Positions 5,314 to 5,525 of a DNA stretch of 5,525 nt are shown here, piece by piece. Position 1 is the stretch's first letter; every line of letters starts with the position of its first letter. This DNA is from Oscillospiraceae bacterium (lineage in GTDB: Bacteria > Bacillota > Clostridia > Oscillospirales > Ruminococcaceae). Location of the stretch: contig DPBR01000067.1 of assembly GCA_003516865.1 (NCBI GenBank), forward strand, positions 2,472 through 7,996. The letters run 5' to 3'. The notes under the pieces were generated by a model. That model did no database searches. It was given only the letters and a program-made list of their open reading frames with translations, and was not told the DNA's origin. The translations under genes were made by a program, and so were the position numbers.

Positions 5314-5525
5314 ATTTAACTCGCTCTGCCAAAACTGCTGCTCTCGGAAAAGCGCTGCAAAATGCCTTTTCGCGGACGCGGAGGAAGGCTTTATAGATAC
5401 CTCCGCAGAAAGCGACGGCTCGCGGGGAATCGCCTTCTCAAAAAAGAAAATGATGGTCGATTTCGACGGGACAATCAAAATCGTCGCTTACAAAAAAATC
5501 CGCTCCGTTCACATTATCGGCAGCC
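5300..5525 (+). CDS. Unrecognised Cys-rich protein, N-terminal part (3' end outside window)
   Basis: I do not recognise this gene. The first 75 residues are visible, starting at ATG 5300 after a near-perfect GGAGGTGA. The N-terminus has clustered cysteines at 10, 13, 14 and 22 (C-x2-CC-x7-C), a spacing that could bind a metal ion or an iron-sulfur cluster. A short acidic stretch (ADAEEGF, 25-31) follows. Residues about 43-74 (GIAFSKKKMMVDFDGTIKIV and the following AYKKIRSVHIIG) read as alternating beta strands, with a 'kk-m-vDfdG-ikivaYkkIrsv' pattern reminiscent of small bacterial PH-like or GRAM-like domains; this comparison is weak. There is no signal peptide or membrane segment in the visible part. 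It lies 25 bp after the nicotinate phosphoribosyltransferase on the same strand, so it is probably cotranscribed with the NAD-salvage genes, although a link to that pathway is only inferred from position. The coding strand remains open to the window edge. Confidence 0.65.
   Translation, partial: MTREEFNSLCQNCCSRKSAAKCLFADAEEGFIDTSAESDGSRGIAFSKKKMMVDFDGTIKIVAYKKIRSVHIIGS

Overview
The window looks like a piece of chromosome from an anaerobic Firmicute of the Clostridia, possibly an Oscillospiraceae or Ruminococcaceae relative. This rests on family content, strong GGAGGTGA-type ribosome binding sites and roughly half G+C composition with frequent GCG and CGC codons. The taxonomic placement is inference from style and gene families, not from a marker gene. 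Nothing in the window is clearly mobile, and there are no rRNA, tRNA or CRISPR features.

Layout from left to right: (1) the 3' end of a pyridoxal-phosphate Orn/Lys/Arg decarboxylase on the + strand, ending at 338; (2) an 83-bp convergent intergenic stretch (339-421) that can fold into several helices, including a possible pseudoknot; (3) a membrane protein with bacterial PH (bPH2/DUF304, YdbT-like) domains on the - strand, 1669 down to 422; (4) a 13-bp divergent gap that holds both Shine-Dalgarno sites; (5) glmU, the bifunctional UDP-GlcNAc synthesis enzyme, on the + strand, 1683-3050; (6) a 249-bp intergenic region dominated by four tandem copies of a 51-52 bp unit; (7) a tight + strand operon of a pncA-type nicotinamidase (3300-3821), a nicotinate phosphoribosyltransferase (3832-5274) and the start of an unrecognised Cys-rich protein (5300 to the window edge).

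The clearest pathway is NAD salvage. The nicotinamidase turns nicotinamide into nicotinate and the adjacent phosphoribosyltransferase converts nicotinate to nicotinate mononucleotide, which are the first two Preiss-Handler steps. The two genes are 10 bp apart and the second gene's ribosome binding site overlaps the first gene's stop codon. GlmU acts independently, making UDP-N-acetylglucosamine for peptidoglycan. The PH-domain protein probably sits in the membrane, with unknown function.

The genes themselves are ordinary. The signals most worth a second look are non-coding: the tandem repeat upstream of the NAD-salvage operon, in which an inverted repeat shows an apparent compensatory base-pair change between copies; the folded convergent intergenic region; the divergent start pair only 13 bp apart; and a start codon placed in the loop of a perfect hairpin at 5291-5313. 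I did not find anything I would call a new defence or mobile system.
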